A stretch of 22,500 bases of DNA from Cryptomeria japonica (Eukaryota; Streptophyta; Pinopsida; Cupressales; Cupressaceae). Made by a program: the position numbers and the translations under genes. The notes under the pieces are model-generated. The model was not told where the DNA came from and searched no databases. It was given only the letters and a program-made list of their open reading frames with translations. Shown here piece by piece: positions 1-8,331 of this stretch. Location of the stretch: the NCBI RefSeq assembly GCF_030272615.1, contig NW_026728913.1, positions 270,001 through 292,500 of the forward strand. Direction: 5' to 3'. Position 1 is the first letter of the stretch. Every line of letters starts with the position of its first letter.

Positions 1-3000
1 TACACAGATAGTTCCAAGGCGGCCGAGGAGCCTCACCGCATATCAATCGGGGTGCGAGGCGAGGGATGGGGCGGGAAGGCCCCAACGGCTAGACGGAAGA
101 GGCTTCAGGGCCACCTCGGAATGGTCCAAGCATCGGACGCGCTTGGGGCGACTGCCAGTGCCAACCCCTTATCCCGCGATGCGTCCGATACACAGATGGT
201 TCCAAGGCGGCCGAGGAGCCTCACCGCATAGCAATCGGGGGTGCGAGGCGAGGGATGGGGCGGGAAGGCCCCAACGGCTAGACGGAAGAGGCTTCAGGGC
301 CGCCTAGGAATGGTCCAAGCATCGGACACGCTTGGGGCGACTACCAGTGACAGCCCCCTATCCCGCGATGCGTCCGATACGAAGATGGTTCCAAGGCGGC
401 CGAGGAGCCTCACCGCATAGCAATCGGGGTGCGAGGTGGGGGATGCGGCGAGATGGCCCCAACGGCTAGACGGAAGAGGCCACAGGGCCGCGTCGGAATA
501 GTCCAAGCATCGGACGCGCTTGGGGCGACTACCAGTGACAACCCCTTATCCCGCGATGCGTCCGATACGAAGATAGTTCCAAGGCGGCCGAGGAGCCTCA
601 CCGCATAGCAATCGGGGTGCGAGGTGGGGGATGCGGCGAGATGGCCCCAACGGCTAGACGGAAGAGGCTGCAGGGCCGCCTCGGAATAGTCCAAGCATCG
701 GACGCGCTTGGGGCCACTACCAGTGACAACCCCTTATCCCGCGATGCGTCCGATACGAAGATAGTTCCAAGGCGGCCGAAGAGCCTCACCGCATAGCAAT
801 CGGGGTGCGAGGTGGGGGATGCGGCGAGATGGCCCCAACGGCTAGACGGAAGAGGCCACAGGGCCGCCTCGGAATAGTCCAAGCATCGGACGCGCTTGGG
901 GCGACTACCAGTGACAACCCCTTATCCCGCGATGCGTCCGATACGAAGATAGTTCCCAGGCGGCCGAGGAGCCTCACCGCATAGCAATCGGGGTGCGAGG
1001 CGAGGGATGCGGCGAGATGGCCCCAAAGGCTAGACGGAAGAGGCTGCAGGGCTGCCTCGGAATAGTCCAAGCATCGGACGCGCTTGGGGCGACTACCACT
1101 GCCAACCCCTTATCCCGCGATGCGTCCGATACACAGATAGTTCCGAGGCGGCCGAGGAGGTGGGGGATGCAGCGAGATGGCCCCAACGGCTAGACGGAAG
1201 AGGCTGCAGGGCCGCCTCGGAATAGTCCAAGCATCGGACGCGCTTGGGGCGACTACCAGTGACAACCCCTTATCCCGCGATGCGTCCGATACACAGATAG
1301 TTCCGAGGCGGCCAAGGAGCCTCACCGCATAGCAATCGTGGTGCGAGGTGGGGGATGCGGCGAGATGGCCCCAACGGCTAGACGGAAGAGGCTGCAGGGC
1401 CGCCTCGGAATGGTCCAAGCATCGGATGCGCTTGGGGCGACTACCACTGCCAACCCCTTATCCCGCGATGCGTCCGATACACAGATAGTTCCAAGGCGGC
1501 CGAGGAGCCTCACAGCATAGCAATCAGGGTGCGAGGCGAGGGATGCGGCGAGAAAGCCCCAACGGCTAGAGGGAAGAGGCTTCAGGTCCGCCTCGGAATG
1601 GTCCAAGCATCGGACGCGCTTGGGGCGACTACCAGTGACAACCCCTTATCCCGCGACGCGTCCGATACACAGATAGTTCCAAGGCGGCCGAGGAGCCTCA
1701 CCGCATAGCAATCGGGGTGCGAGGCGAGGGATGCGGCGAGAAGGACCCAACGGCTACACGGAAGAGGCTTCGGGGCCGCCTCGGAATGGTCCAAGCATCG
1801 GACGCGCTTGGGGCGACTACCAGTGACAACCCCTTATCCCGCGACGCGTCCGATACACAGATAGTTCCAAGGCGGCCGAGGAGCCTCACCGCATAGCAAT
1901 CGGGGTGCGAGGCGAGGGATGCGGCGAGAAGGACCCAACGGCTAGACGGAAGAGGCTTCGGGGCCGCCTCGGAATGGTCCAAGCATCGGACGCGCTTGGG
2001 GCGACTACCAGTGACAACCCCTTATCCCGCGACGCGTCCGATACACAGATAGTTCCAAGGCGGCCGAGGAGCCTCACCGCATAGCAATCGGGGTGCGAGG
2101 CGAGGGATGCGGCGAGAAGGACCCAACGGCTAGACGGAAGAGGCTTCGGGTCCGCCTCGGAATGGTCCAAGCATCGGACGCGCTTGGGGCGACTACCAGT
2201 GACAACCCCTTATCCCGCGACGCGTCCGATACACAGATAGTTCCAAGGCGGCCGAGGAGCCTCACCGCATAGCAATCGGGGTGCGAGGCGAGGGATGCGG
2301 CGAGAAGGACCCAACGGCTAGACGGAAGAGGCTTCGGGTCCGCCTCGGAATGGTCCAAGCATCGGACGCGCTTGGGGCGACTACCAGTGACAACCCCTTA
2401 TCCCGCGACGCGTCCGATACACAGATAGTTCCAAGGCGGCCGAGGAGCCTCACCGCATAGCAATCGGGGTGCGAGGCGAGGGATGCGGCGAGAAGGACCC
2501 AACGGCTAGACGGAAGAGGCTTCGGGTCCGCCTCGGAATGGTCCAAGCATCGGACGCGCTTGGGGCGACTACCAGTGACAACCCCTTATCCCGCGACGCG
2601 TCCGATACACAGATAGTTCCGAGGCGGCCGAGGAGCCTCACCGCATAGCAATCGGGGTGCGAGGCGAAGGATGCGGCGAGAAGGACCCAACGGCTAGACG
2701 GAAGAGGCTTCGGGTCCGCCTCGGAATGGTCCAAGCATCGGACGCGCTTGGGGCGACTACCAGTGACAACCCCTTATCCCGCGACGCGTCCGATACACAG
2801 ATAGTTCCAAGGCGGCCGAGGAGCCTCACCGCATAGCAATCGGGGTGCGAGGCGAGGGATGCGGCGAGAAGGACCCAACGGCTAGACGGAAGAGGCTTCA
2901 GGGCCGCCTCGGAATGGTCCAAGCATCGAACGCGCTTGGGGCGACTACCAGTGACAACCCCTTATCCCGCGACGCGTCCGATACACAGATAGTTCCGAGG

Positions 3001-3784
3001 CGGCCGAGGAGCCTCACCGCATAGCAATCGGGGTGCGAGGCGAGGGATGCGGCGAGAAGGACCCAACGGCTAGACGGAAGAGGCTTCAGGGCCGCCTCGG
3101 AATGGTCCAAGCATCGGACGCGCTTGGGGCGACTACCAGTGACAACCCCTTATCCCGCGACGCGTCCGATACACAGATAGTTCCGAGGCGGCCGAGGAGC
3201 CTCACCGCATAGCAATCGGGGTGCGAGGCGAGGGATGCGGCGAGAAGGACCCAACGGCTAGACGGAAGAGGCTTCAGGGCCGCCTCGGAATGGTCCAAGC
3301 ATCGGACGCGCTTGGGGCGACTACCAATGACAACCCCTTATCCCGCGACGCGTCCGATACACAGATAGTTCCGAGGCGGCCGAGGAGCCTCACCGCATAG
3401 CAATCGGGGTGCGAGGCGAGGGATGCGGCGAGAAGGACCCAACGGCTAGACGGAAGAGGCTTCAGGGCCGCCTCGGAATGGTCCAAGCATCGGACGCGCT
3501 TGGGGCGACTACCAGTGACAACCCCTTATCCCGCGACGCGTCCGATACACAGATAGTTCCGAGGCGGCCGAGGAGCCTCACCGCATAGCAATCGGGGTGC
3601 GAGGCGAGGGATGCGGCGAGAAGGACCCAACGGCTAGACGGAAGAGGCTTCAGGGCCGCCTCGGAATGGTCCAAGCATCGGACGCGCTTGGGGCGACTAC
3701 CGTTGCCAACCCCTTATCCCGCGATGCGTCTGATACACAGATAGTTCCGAGGCGGCCGAGGAGCCTCACCGCATAGCAATCGGG
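1..3784. repeat. 188-bp tandem array, about 20 units, probable 5' ETS/IGS subrepeat
   Basis: The anchor GGAATGGTCCAAGC (GGAATAGTCC in some units) recurs at 118, 307, 495, 683, 871, 1059, 1219, 1407, 1595 and then every 188 bp up to 3663. The array is cut by the left edge, and its last unit decays after about 3785. Units at about 400-1400 carry a GAGATGGCCCC variant, and those from about 1700 a GAGAAGGACCC variant. Central and right units are nearly identical and edge units differ more, as expected from unequal crossing-over. If the 35S unit reads leftward from the promoter at 4146, this array is transcribed as 5' external transcribed spacer; that is inference. The unit length is not a multiple of three and the short frames in it recur unit by unit, so I do not call it coding. 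Confidence 0.93.
1060..1219. repeat. Truncated 160-bp unit within the 188-bp array
   Basis: The anchor spacing here is 160 instead of 188. About 28 bp is missing at 1154-1160, where GGCCGAGG is joined directly to AGGTGGGGG; the lost piece is the block containing CCGCATAGCAATCGGGG. The GAGG shared by both ends suggests a microhomology or slippage deletion. It is the only clearly shortened unit in the array. Confidence 0.85.
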
Positions 3785-4032
3785 TTGCGAGGCAGATTAT
3801 TGGGAAGGGAACCCCCTGGGATGCGGCTCAAGCAGTGCCCAAAGGGACTGGAATGCGGAATCACATCGAGAGACCCAAATGCTATACGAGGGCTCAAATC
3901 GAATTATCGATTTGGCCACGACATGGACGCATCGGAACGACTACCTTTGCCGAACCACTCGCAATTGCATCCATACCGAAACCAATAGACATTTCCGTTA
4001 GAGCCCTCGCATAGCATTCGGGAATCTCGCAT
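3785..4032. other. Unique-looking spacer right of the 188-bp array, diverged relative of the promoter units
   Basis: No gene is seen. The stretch keeps anchors in the same order as the promoter units to its right: GAGACCCAAATGCTA near 3875, GACTACC...TGCCGAACC near 3940, and CGCATAGCATTCGGGA near 4010. It is therefore an older, diverged copy of that unit. The same anchors occur in the 188-bp repeat, which makes this segment the bridge between the two arrays. Confidence 0.6.
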
Positions 4033-4120
4033 GCCCCTCTAAATCGACCAATGCTGGCGCTCAATGAAAATCCGAGCGCTACCACCGTTCGAGCGCCAGC
4101 ATTGGTCGAGTTAGAGGGGC
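4033..4120. repeat. Near-perfect 30-bp inverted repeat beside the leftmost Pol I promoter
   Basis: The left arm 4033-4062 and right arm 4091-4120 are reverse complements at 29 of 30 positions (one mismatch, ATC against GTC), with a 28-base loop. On the - strand the structure lies about 33 nt downstream of the predicted start at 4153, so a leftward transcript would fold it almost at its 5' end. Diverged versions sit at the same place in the next two units (4519-4609 and 4960-5049) with about 7 and 10 arm mismatches in 28. I see no target-site duplication, so an inserted miniature transposon is less likely. Confidence 0.85.
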
Positions 4121-4145
4121 ACGGGGGAGAATGCTCCAGTCAACA

Positions 4146-4176
4146 CCTCCCCTATATAAGTTATTTGTCCGATTCT
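4146..4176 (-). promoter_or_regulatory. Pol I-type promoter copy 1 (best candidate for the gene promoter)
   Basis: On the - strand the sequence reads TTATATAGGGGAGGTG, matching the plant RNA polymerase I initiation consensus (TATATA followed by a G run). The expected +1 is the A opposite position 4153. It is the leftmost of 13 copies, so it is the last before the 188-bp array and the presumed 35S coding region. It is also the only one followed by an almost intact long inverted repeat. The gene promoter could instead lie off the left edge, leaving this as a spacer promoter. Confidence 0.68.
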
Positions 4177-4518
4177 CGCACAACCGTAGTCTGCCTCGTC
4201 GAATCAAACAACGGTCCCAGATTCCGACTTCCGTTCCGTAGAGACCCAAAAGCTAGATGGAGGCTCGCAAGAAAGAGAGTCGGCGCATAGCAATCGGGTT
4301 TCTCGAACGTTTAGGGACCGAGCTCACTTGCGGATAGGGCAAAATCCGCCAAGCAACCCAAAAGCTAGACGGGGGCTCGAATCGAATCGCCTAGGCGGCC
4401 ACAACAACGACGTGTTGGATCGACTACCAGTGCCAAACCATTCAGCAAGACTAGTCTGTGTCGAGGCCGGATAGAGATTCTCAGAGAGCGCCCGCATAGC
4501 ATTTAGGAGACCTGCCGC

Positions 4519-4609
4519 GTCCCTCACACTCGACAAATGGTGGTGCACGTTTATAAATCCGAGCGATCCCAACCCTTTCAAGCACCAACATCGGTCGAGA
4601 TAGAGGGGC
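4519..4609. repeat. Decayed inverted repeat beside promoter copy 2
   Basis: Arms 4519-4546 and 4582-4609 pair at about 21 of 28 positions. The position relative to the promoter is the same as for the intact structure at 4033-4120. Confidence 0.65.
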
Positions 4610-4635
4610 ACGGAGGGGGCTGCGTGAGACAACAC

Positions 4636-4666
4636 AGTCCCCTATATAAGTTATTTGTCCGATTCT
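4636..4666 (-). promoter_or_regulatory. Pol I-type spacer promoter copy 2
   Basis: The - strand reads CTTATATAGGGGACTGTG, with expected +1 opposite 4643. It keeps TATATAGGGG but has ACTG where the other copies have AGGTG, so it may be weaker. Confidence 0.6.
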
Positions 4667-4959
4667 CACACATCCGAAGAATGGTCATCAAATCGGACAA
4701 CAGCCCAAACTTCCGACTTCCGTCCCAGAAAGCCCAAGAGCTATCTAAAACGTTCATGGCCGGAACTCGATCGCGGCTATACCAGTCCGCCAAGCAACCC
4801 AAAAGCTAGACTGGAGCTCTAGTCGAATCACCTCTGTGGCCATTGCAAGGACGTGTTGGAGCGACTACCATTGCCGAACCATTCCGCAGGTCGAGTCCAT
4901 ACCAAGGCCGCATAGAGATTCACGATGAGCTCCTGCATAGCAATCAGGAGACTTGCCGT

Positions 4960-5049
4960 GTCCATCACAATCGATAAATCCTGGTGCAAGATTTTTGCAT
5001 CCGAGCGCTCCAACCAGTCGAGCACCAGCATCAATCGACATAAACGGGC
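4960..5049. repeat. Strongly decayed inverted repeat beside promoter copy 3
   Basis: Arms 4960-4987 and 5022-5049 retain about 18 of 28 pairs; CTGGTGC/GCACCAG at the inner end is intact. This is the weakest member of the series. Confidence 0.5.
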
Positions 5050-5076
5050 ACGGGGGGAGGATGCTCGAGAACACTA

Positions 5077-5107
5077 CCTCCCCTATATAAGTTATTTGTC
5101 CGATTCT
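5077..5107 (-). promoter_or_regulatory. Pol I-type spacer promoter copy 3
   Basis: The - strand reads CTTATATAGGGGAGGTAG, with expected +1 opposite 5084. It is the last copy of the AACTTATATAG type; copies from 5622 onward have AGCTTATATAG. Confidence 0.65.
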
Positions 5108-5226
5108 CAAGCAGCCGAAGTCTGGTCATCGAATCGGGTCAAAGACCACAACTTCCGACTTTACCCACAATGCAAGTCATCGAATCGAACATCGGCCCCC
5201 GAGTCGGACTCCATGCGTATGTCAGG
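5108..5226. other. Short transition spacer
   Basis: The stretch joins the long promoter units to the 50/56-bp array. It contains ACTTCCGACTTTACCC near 5152 and two diverged TCATCGAATCG motifs that resemble the start of the next repeat. No gene is seen. Confidence 0.5.
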
Positions 5227-5550
5227 TCATCGGACCCAAATTCCGCCTTCCTGCGCATGGCGGGCCATCAATATCAACTCGGTCATCGGACCCAAACTCC
5301 GCCTTTTTGCGTATGGCACGCCTTCAAATCGGTCATCGGACCCAAATTCCGCCTTCCTGTGCATGGCGGGCCATCAACATCAACTCGGTCATCGGACCCA
5401 AATTCCGCCTTTCTGCGCATGGCACGCCATCAACTCGGTCATCGGACCCAAATTCCGCCTTCCTGCGCATGGCAGGTCATCGGACACAAATTCAGACCTC
5501 GCCAATATGCCTACGTATCGAATCGGTCATCGGACCCAACTTCCGACTTC
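5227..5550. repeat. 50/56-bp short tandem array (TCATCGGACCCAAA)
   Basis: TCATCGGACCCAAA-type starts lie at 5227, 5283, 5333, 5389, 5439, 5477 and 5527, giving spacings of 56, 50, 56, 50, 38 and 50. Each unit continues as TTCCGCCTTCCTGCGCATGGC. The alternating 56/50 spacing comes from presence or absence of a six-base piece around CATCAA, so the real unit may be a 106-bp dimer. The same motif appears once or twice in every 311-bp promoter unit, which ties this array to its right neighbour. Confidence 0.85.
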
Positions 5551-5572
5551 ATCCATACTGTAGGGTCTTTGA

Positions 5573-5595
5573 GGTTGGCGCGGTGCGCTCAACCC
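5573..5595. other. Conserved hairpin in the promoter units (311-bp type)
   Basis: GGTTG and GCGC pair with GCGC and CAACC around a short loop. Identical copies occur in each 311-bp unit, and a related one in each 157-bp unit (for example 7403-7424, 8095-8114 and 8252-8271). On the - strand it lies about 35-55 nt downstream of the predicted start. Confidence 0.55.
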
Positions 5596-5621
5596 AGGGA
5601 GTCGACCCATCGAAGCATACA

Positions 5622-5652
5622 CCTCCCCTATATAAGCTATTTGTCCGATTCC
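5622..5652 (-). promoter_or_regulatory. Pol I-type spacer promoter copy 4
   Basis: The - strand reads GCTTATATAGGGGAGGTG, with expected +1 opposite 5629. It is the first copy of the 311-bp array and is flanked by a GTCGAC-containing block. Confidence 0.68.
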
Positions 5653-5932
5653 CACACCTGTGTAGTTTGCACCTCTGACCAGGACATCGACCCCAACTTC
5701 CGAACTCGACTGCAACGACGGCACCAGCGCCTTGGTGCGCACCTTGCGACGCACAGTCCCAACATTCGCCTTCCTGCACATGGCAGGTCATCGGACCCAA
5801 ATTCCGACCTCGCGAGTATGCCTACATATCGAATCGGTCATCGGACCCAACTTCCGACTTCATCCATACCGTAGGGTCTTTGAGGTTGGCGCGGTGCGCT
5901 CAACCCGGGGAGTCGACCCAACGAAGCATACA

Positions 5933-5963
5933 CCTCCCCTATATAAGCTATTTGTCCGATTCC
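5933..5963 (-). promoter_or_regulatory. Pol I-type spacer promoter copy 5
   Basis: Same core as copy 4, with expected +1 opposite 5940, exactly 311 bp from its neighbours. Confidence 0.68.
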
Positions 5964-6243
5964 CACACCTGTGTAGTTTGCACCTCCGATCAAGACATCG
6001 ACCCCAACTTCCGAACTCGCCTCCAACGACCGAACCAGCGCCTTGGTGCGCACCTTGCAACGCACAGTGCCAACATTCGCCTTCCTGCACGTGGCAGGTC
6101 ATCGGACCCAAATTCCGACCTCGCGAGTATGCCTACATATCGAATCGGTCATCGGACCCAACTTCCGACTTCATCCATACCGTAGGGTCTTTGAGGTTGG
6201 CGCGGTGCGCTCAACCCGGGGAGTCGACCCAACGAAGCATACA

Positions 6244-6274
6244 CCTCCCCTATATAAGCTATTTGTCCGATTCC
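6244..6274 (-). promoter_or_regulatory. Pol I-type spacer promoter copy 6
   Basis: Same core as copy 4, with expected +1 opposite 6251. The unit following it carries an AAAAAGA variant near 6334. Confidence 0.68.
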
Positions 6275-6554
6275 CACACCTGTGTAGCTTGCACCTCCGA
6301 TCAGGACATCGACCCCAACTTCCGAACTCGACTAAAAAGACCGCACCAGCGCCTTGGTGTGCACCTTGCAACGCACAGTGTCAACATTCGCCTTCCTGCA
6401 CATGGCAGGTCATCGGACCCAAATTCCGACCTCATGAGCATACCTACTAATCGAATCGGTCATCGGACCCAACTTCCGACTTCATCCATACCGTAGGGTC
6501 TTTGAGGTTGGCGCGGTGCGCTCAACCTGGGGAGTCGACCCATCGAAGCATACA

Positions 6555-6585
6555 CCTCCCCTATATAAGCTATTTGTCCGATTCC
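6555..6585 (-). promoter_or_regulatory. Pol I-type spacer promoter copy 7
   Basis: Same core, with expected +1 opposite 6562. It has CCGACACC where the other 311-bp copies have CCCACACC just upstream on the - strand. The 52-bp array begins about 90 bp to its right. Confidence 0.68.
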
Positions 6586-6675
6586 GACACCTGTGTAGTT
6601 TGCACCTCCGCTCAGGACATCGACCCCAACTTCCGAACTCGCCTGCAACGACCGAACCAGCGCCTTGGTGCGCAC

Positions 6676-7323
6676 CAAAAGTGCGCACTTTTGGAGGGCA
6701 CTTTTCTGCGCTCCAAAGGTGCGCACTTTTGGAGGGCACTTTTTGGAGGGCACTTTTCTGCGCTCCAAAGGTGCGCACTTTTGGAGGGCACTTTTTGGAG
6801 GGCACTTTTCTGCGCTCCAAAGGTGCGCACTTTTGGAGGGCACTTTTTGGAGGGCACTTTTCTGCGCTCCAAAGGTGCGCACTTTTGGAGGGCACTTTTT
6901 GGAGGGCACTTTTCTGCGCTCCAAAGGTGCGCACTTTTGGAGGGCACTTTTTGGAGGGCACTTTTCTGCGCTCCAAAGGTGCGCACTTTTGGAGGGCACT
7001 TTTTGGAGGGCACTTTTCTGCGCTCCAAAGGTGCGCACTTTTGGAGGGCACTTTTTGGAGGGCACTTTTCTGCGCTCCAAAGGTGCGCACTTTTGGAGGG
7101 CACTTTTTGGAGGGCACTTTTCTGCGCTCCAAAGGTGCGCACTTTTGGAGGGCACTTTTTGGAGGGCACTTTTCTGCGCTCCAAAGGTGCGCACTTTTGG
7201 AGGGCACTTTTTGGAGGGCACTTTTCTGCGCTCCAAAGGTGCGCACTTTTGGAGGGCACTTTTGTGCACTCCAAAGGTGCGCACTTTTGGAGGGCACTTT
7301 TCCTGTGCTCCAAAGGTGCACAC
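6676..7323. repeat. 52-bp tandem array, eleven exact-phase units plus variant ends
   Basis: CTGCGCTCCAAAG recurs at 6706, 6758, 6810 and then every 52 bp to 7226, with almost no variation. Two altered units follow (GTGCACTCC near 7264 and CTGTGCTCC near 7305). Each unit has GTGCGCACTTTTGGAGGGCA followed by a partial repeat TTTTTGGAGGGCACTTTT. CCAAAGGTGCGCACTTTTGG is a 20-bp near-palindrome present once per unit. The array starts inside a 311-bp promoter unit, right after its GGTGCGCACC tail. All frames stay open because the unit has no stop and is not a multiple of three; this is not evidence of a gene. Confidence 0.95.
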
Positions 7324-7372
7324 CTAGGTGAGCACCTTCGACCACACCTTGTAGCACACCAAACTCTGACTT
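7324..7372. other. Right flank of the 52-bp array
   Basis: The sequence is degenerate GAGCACCTT/ACACCTTG, matching the CACCTTGCAACGCAC part of the 311-bp unit. It resumes the interrupted promoter unit. Confidence 0.5.
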
Positions 7373-7451
7373 TCGACTTCATCCGCAATGCAGGGTCTTT
7401 GAGGTTGGCGCAATGCGCACAACCAGGGGAGTCGACCCATCAAACCCAACA

Positions 7452-7482
7452 CCTCCCCTATATAAGCTATTTGTCTGATTCT
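7452..7482 (-). promoter_or_regulatory. Pol I-type spacer promoter copy 8
   Basis: Core TTATATAGGGGAGGTG on the - strand, with expected +1 opposite 7459. Upstream on that strand it has AATCAGACAAAT instead of AATCGGACAAAT. Confidence 0.66.
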
Positions 7483-7608
7483 CATACATGCGTAGCCTGC
7501 AGGAGCAATTAGGACATCGACCCCAACTTTCGGCTTCTAAACGAAAACAAGGTCTTTGAGGTTGGTGTAATGCGAACAACTAGGGGAGTCAACCCATCAA
7601 ACCCAACA

Positions 7609-7639
7609 CCTCCCCTATATAAGCTATTTGTCTGATTCT
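7609..7639 (-). promoter_or_regulatory. Pol I-type spacer promoter copy 9
   Basis: Same core, with expected +1 opposite 7616 and the AATCAGACAAAT variant upstream. The adjacent hairpin is broken in this unit (GTGTAATGCGA). Confidence 0.65.
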
Positions 7640-7765
7640 CATACATGTGTAGTCTACAGGAGCAATTAGGACATCGACCCCAACTTTTGACTTCTTAACG
7701 AAAACAAGGTCTTTGAGGTTGACGTAATGCGCACAACCAGGGGAGTCGACCCATCAAACCCAACA

Positions 7766-7796
7766 CCTCCCCTATATAAGCTATTTGTCCGATTCT
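7766..7796 (-). promoter_or_regulatory. Pol I-type spacer promoter copy 10
   Basis: Same core, with expected +1 opposite 7773 and AATCGGACAAAT upstream. Confidence 0.66.
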
Positions 7797-7922
7797 CATA
7801 CATGTGTAGCCTGCAGGAGCCATTAGGACATTGACCCCAACTTTTGACTTCTTAACGAAAACAAGGTCTTTGAGGTTGGCGTAATGCGCACAACCAAGGG
7901 AGTTGACCCATCAAACCCAACA

Positions 7923-7953
7923 CCTCCCCTATATAAGCTATTTGTCTGATTCT
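7923..7953 (-). promoter_or_regulatory. Pol I-type spacer promoter copy 11
   Basis: Same core, with expected +1 opposite 7930 and AATCAGACAAAT upstream. The following unit carries the 63-bp GGTGC-type insertion. Confidence 0.66.
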
Positions 7954-8142
7954 CATACATGTGTAGCCTGCAACAACGATTAGGACATCCACCCCAACTT
8001 CTGAATTCGTCTGCGTTGACCGCACCAAAGGTGCACGCCTTGGTGCTCACCAAAATCCGACTTCCGACTTCTTCTGCTATGCGGGGTCTTTGAGGTTGGC
8101 GCAGTGCGCACAACCAGGGGAGTCAACCCACCGAATGCAACA

Positions 8143-8173
8143 CCTCCCCTATATAAGCTATTTGTCTGATTCT
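8143..8173 (-). promoter_or_regulatory. Pol I-type spacer promoter copy 12
   Basis: Same core, with expected +1 opposite 8150 and AATCAGACAAAT upstream. Confidence 0.66.
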
Positions 8174-8299
8174 CATACATGCGTAGACTGCAGCAATGAT
8201 TAGGACATCCACCCCAACTTTTGACTTCTTAAACAAGACAGGGTCTTTGAAGTTGGTGCAGTGCACACAACCAGGGGAGTCGACCCATCAAACGCAACA

Positions 8300-8331
8300 C
8301 CTCCCCTATATAAAGCTATTTGTCCGATTCT
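8300..8331 (-). promoter_or_regulatory. Pol I-type spacer promoter copy 13 (one-base variant)
   Basis: Rightmost copy. An extra base makes it GCTTTATATAGGGGAGG on the - strand, with expected +1 opposite 8307. It is the first promoter a leftward polymerase would meet after the G-rich array. Confidence 0.62.

Larger units (their letters stand above)
4177..4666. repeat. Diverged promoter unit, about 490 bp
   Basis: The unit runs from just right of promoter copy 1 through copy 2. It shares with the next unit the ordered anchors ACTTCCG, CCGCCAAGCAACCCAAAAGCTAGA, GGACGTGTTGGA (here ACGACGTGTTGGAT), GACTACCA, CGCATAGCA and AAATCCGAGCG. It has an extra piece at about 4240-4345 that duplicates the CCCAAAAGCTAGA part. 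No gene is seen. Confidence 0.75.
4667..5107. repeat. Diverged promoter unit, about 440 bp
   Basis: Third member of the long promoter-unit family, ending with promoter copy 3. It matches the previous unit at CCGCCAAGCAACCC (4788), ACGTGTTGGA (4851), CTACCATTGCCGAACC (4865) and GAGCGCTCCAACC (5003). No gene is seen. Confidence 0.75.
5477..6675. repeat. 311-bp promoter-bearing tandem array
   Basis: The TCATCGGACC start recurs at 5477, 5788, 6099 and 6410, exactly 311 bp apart. The embedded promoters at 5622, 5933, 6244 and 6555 keep the same spacing. Each unit holds two TCATCGGACCCAA motifs, ACTTCCGACTTCATCC, GTCTTTGAGGTTGGCG, the promoter, and the tail GCGCCTTGGTGCGCACC. The fourth unit is interrupted at that tail by the 52-bp array. 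No coding feature is supported. Confidence 0.93.

Noticed and set aside
294-3674. Series of 70- and 94-codon frames on the - strand, one per 188-bp unit
   Set aside because: Each is the same repeat read out again, overlapping its neighbour; the unit is spacer-like and not a multiple of three.
4033-4120. Miniature inverted-repeat transposon
   Set aside because: No target-site duplication flanks it, and diverged versions occupy the same place in neighbouring units, so it is part of the promoter unit.
6676-7323. CRISPR-like regular array
   Set aside because: There are no unique spacers between repeats, the whole 52-bp unit is conserved, and the context is a plant nuclear spacer without cas genes.
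6460-7512. Frames of 220-336 codons through the 52-bp array in several frames on both strands
   Set aside because: A stop-free 52-bp unit read in three frames automatically gives a 52-codon repeat in each; no start context, domain or codon bias supports translation.
4146-8331. TATATAAG as Pol II TATA boxes on the + strand
   Set aside because: Possible in principle, but no gene follows any of the 13 copies, and the - strand reading TATATAGGGGAGG fits Pol I better, in keeping with linked 5S rDNA. Kept only as an alternative.
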